From assembly GCF_002941025.1 (NCBI RefSeq), contig NZ_PTJS01000001.1:8707064-8771063 (forward strand): a DNA stretch of 64,000 nucleotides, in the 5' to 3' direction. Shown one piece after another: positions 63,492 through 64,000 of this stretch. The notes beneath the pieces are model-generated. The model saw nothing but the letters and a program-made list of their open reading frames with translations, was not told the origin of the DNA and did no database searches. The position numbers and the translations under genes were made by a program. The first letter of the stretch is position 1. Every line of letters begins with the position of its first letter. The stretch comes from Streptomyces sp. QL37. GTDB lineage: Bacteria > Actinomycetota > Actinomycetes > Streptomycetales > Streptomycetaceae.

Positions 63492-64000
63492 TCACCTTGT
63501 CCGCTTAAGGCATTCGTGACGGCGAGTTTCCCCTGGCCTTCTTTTTGCAGCCGGATGCCAGGGACTGGTTGTCAGGCAGCAGCGGACAGCCCGGCGGGCC
63601 CATGGGCGCTGAAGGTGGTGTTGAAGGCCAGGGAGCGGGAGAGGGGGGGCGAGGTAGTACGGGGAGCCGGAACCAGCGCTTGAGTAGGGGTCGTGCCGGC
63701 CGGCTGTCAGGACGTCATGGGGTGTGAGGACATCGAGGTTGTCGAAGACGTAGTAGACCGGGAGCAGCGTCCAGGCCACGAGCTGGAGGTGGGCTGTGAC
63801 CGCCGCTCGCTCCACGACGTGTCGGCTGGTGGCGCGGCTGGTCATCCGGCTCTTGCAGTCGATCAGCGCGATCTGCTGTCCCTTGGCAATGATGAGGTCT
63901 CGGGTCCAGCGCAGCGCGCTGTCGGTTCCCCGAAGTGCGGATCGAACGGGATCGGTCAGTACGCCCTGGCCCCACGCGTTGACGTTCCATCCGCGCCAGG
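63492..64000 (-). CDS. Nuclease-like protein, 5' end outside window
   Basis: The minus-strand frame is open to the window edge. It contains WNVNAWGQGVLTDPVRSALR, WTRDLIIAKGQQIALIDCKS (a possible D-x-K restriction-endonuclease-like motif in IDCKS), ERAAVTAHLQLVAWTLLPVY and YVFDNLDVLTPHDVL. The natural C-terminus is probably FNTTFSAHGPAGLSAAA, ending at 63572. To reach it, one G must be removed from the run of seven at 63643-63649; as written the frame runs on to 63492. It is therefore 5'-partial and perhaps 3'-frameshifted. The family call (NERD-like nuclease) is tentative. Confidence 0.55.
   Translation of the reverse strand, partial: WRGWNVNAWGQGVLTDPVRSALRGTDSALRWTRDLIIAKGQQIALIDCKSRMTSRATSRHVVERAAVTAHLQLVAWTLLPVYYVFDNLDVLTPHDVLTAGRHDPYSSAGSGSPYYLAPPLPLPGLQHHLQRPWARRAVRCCLTTSPWHPAAKRRPGETRRHECLKRTR
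63643..63649 (-). repeat. Run of seven G near the 3' end of the edge gene
   Basis: Seven G on the plus strand. With six, the minus-strand frame would end at 63572 in natural-looking protein sequence. It is the second homopolymer in the window placed at a frame break. Confidence 0.6.

Noticed and set aside
1..64000. tRNA genes, rRNA genes, CRISPR arrays, attachment-site repeats, replication origin
   Set aside because: I looked for T-loop-like GTTCGANTC strings, regularly spaced repeats and iteron clusters and found nothing convincing beyond the three repeats at 3025-3107.

Overview
The window is high-GC actinobacterial DNA with strong G/C third-position bias, many GTG starts and families typical of Streptomyces (DUF6083, DUF5958, SAV_2336-type vWA proteins, IS701/IS5 remnants, sigma-like and XRE regulators). 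It reads as accessory DNA: a chromosome arm, an integrated element or a large plasmid. No tRNA, rRNA, CRISPR array or replication origin was found. All calls come from reading the sequence; no database search was run.

Layout. 1-14,160: an IS5-family transposase remnant, then regulators and small accessory genes. These are a coiled-coil/winged-helix protein, a Cys-rich protein divergent from an XRE regulator with three 17-bp operator-like sites between them, DUF6083, a UvrD-like helicase, an ECF-like sigma factor coupled to an unknown gene, and XRE or sigma-like proteins, two of them probably membrane-tethered. 14,200-20,130: IS remnants around DUF5958, two convergent exported HNH nuclease paralogues and a SUKH (SMI1/KNR4) protein. 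20,760-32,580: a very large secreted LamG protein, then a 2331-residue RHS polymorphic toxin with a Hint domain and a barnase-like C-terminus, followed by a barstar-domain immunity gene. 32,614-33,192: the C-terminal piece of a tyrosine integrase.

33,700-64,000 is a dense conflict/defence island. It holds (i) a three-gene ABC-3C system (nuclease-like component, middle component, DUF3732 SMC-like ATPase); (ii) a small EACC1-like gene with a CHAT protease-like gene split by a frameshift at a run of eight G; (iii) an OLD-family ATPase/Toprim nuclease, SbcD, SbcC and a DEAH helicase with helicase-associated repeats; (iv) a coupled four-gene operon of alpha/beta hydrolase, caspase-VMAP protein, MoxR AAA+ ATPase and a 1391-residue vWA protein fused to a degenerate Z1 ATPase domain; (v) a STAND-type NTPase with an N-terminal QxK nuclease-like domain and TPR-like repeats, coupled to a frame-disrupted gene; and (vi) at the edge, a partial nuclease-like gene.

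The genes probably work as separate modules. In the VMAP operon the MoxR and vWA proteins are expected to be the regulatory/remodelling pair, the VMAP protein the adaptor, and the caspase and hydrolase the effectors. In the RHS module the toxin and barstar form a toxin-immunity pair. The most unusual object is the vWA-Z1 fusion, whose Z1 part has lost several ATPase residues.
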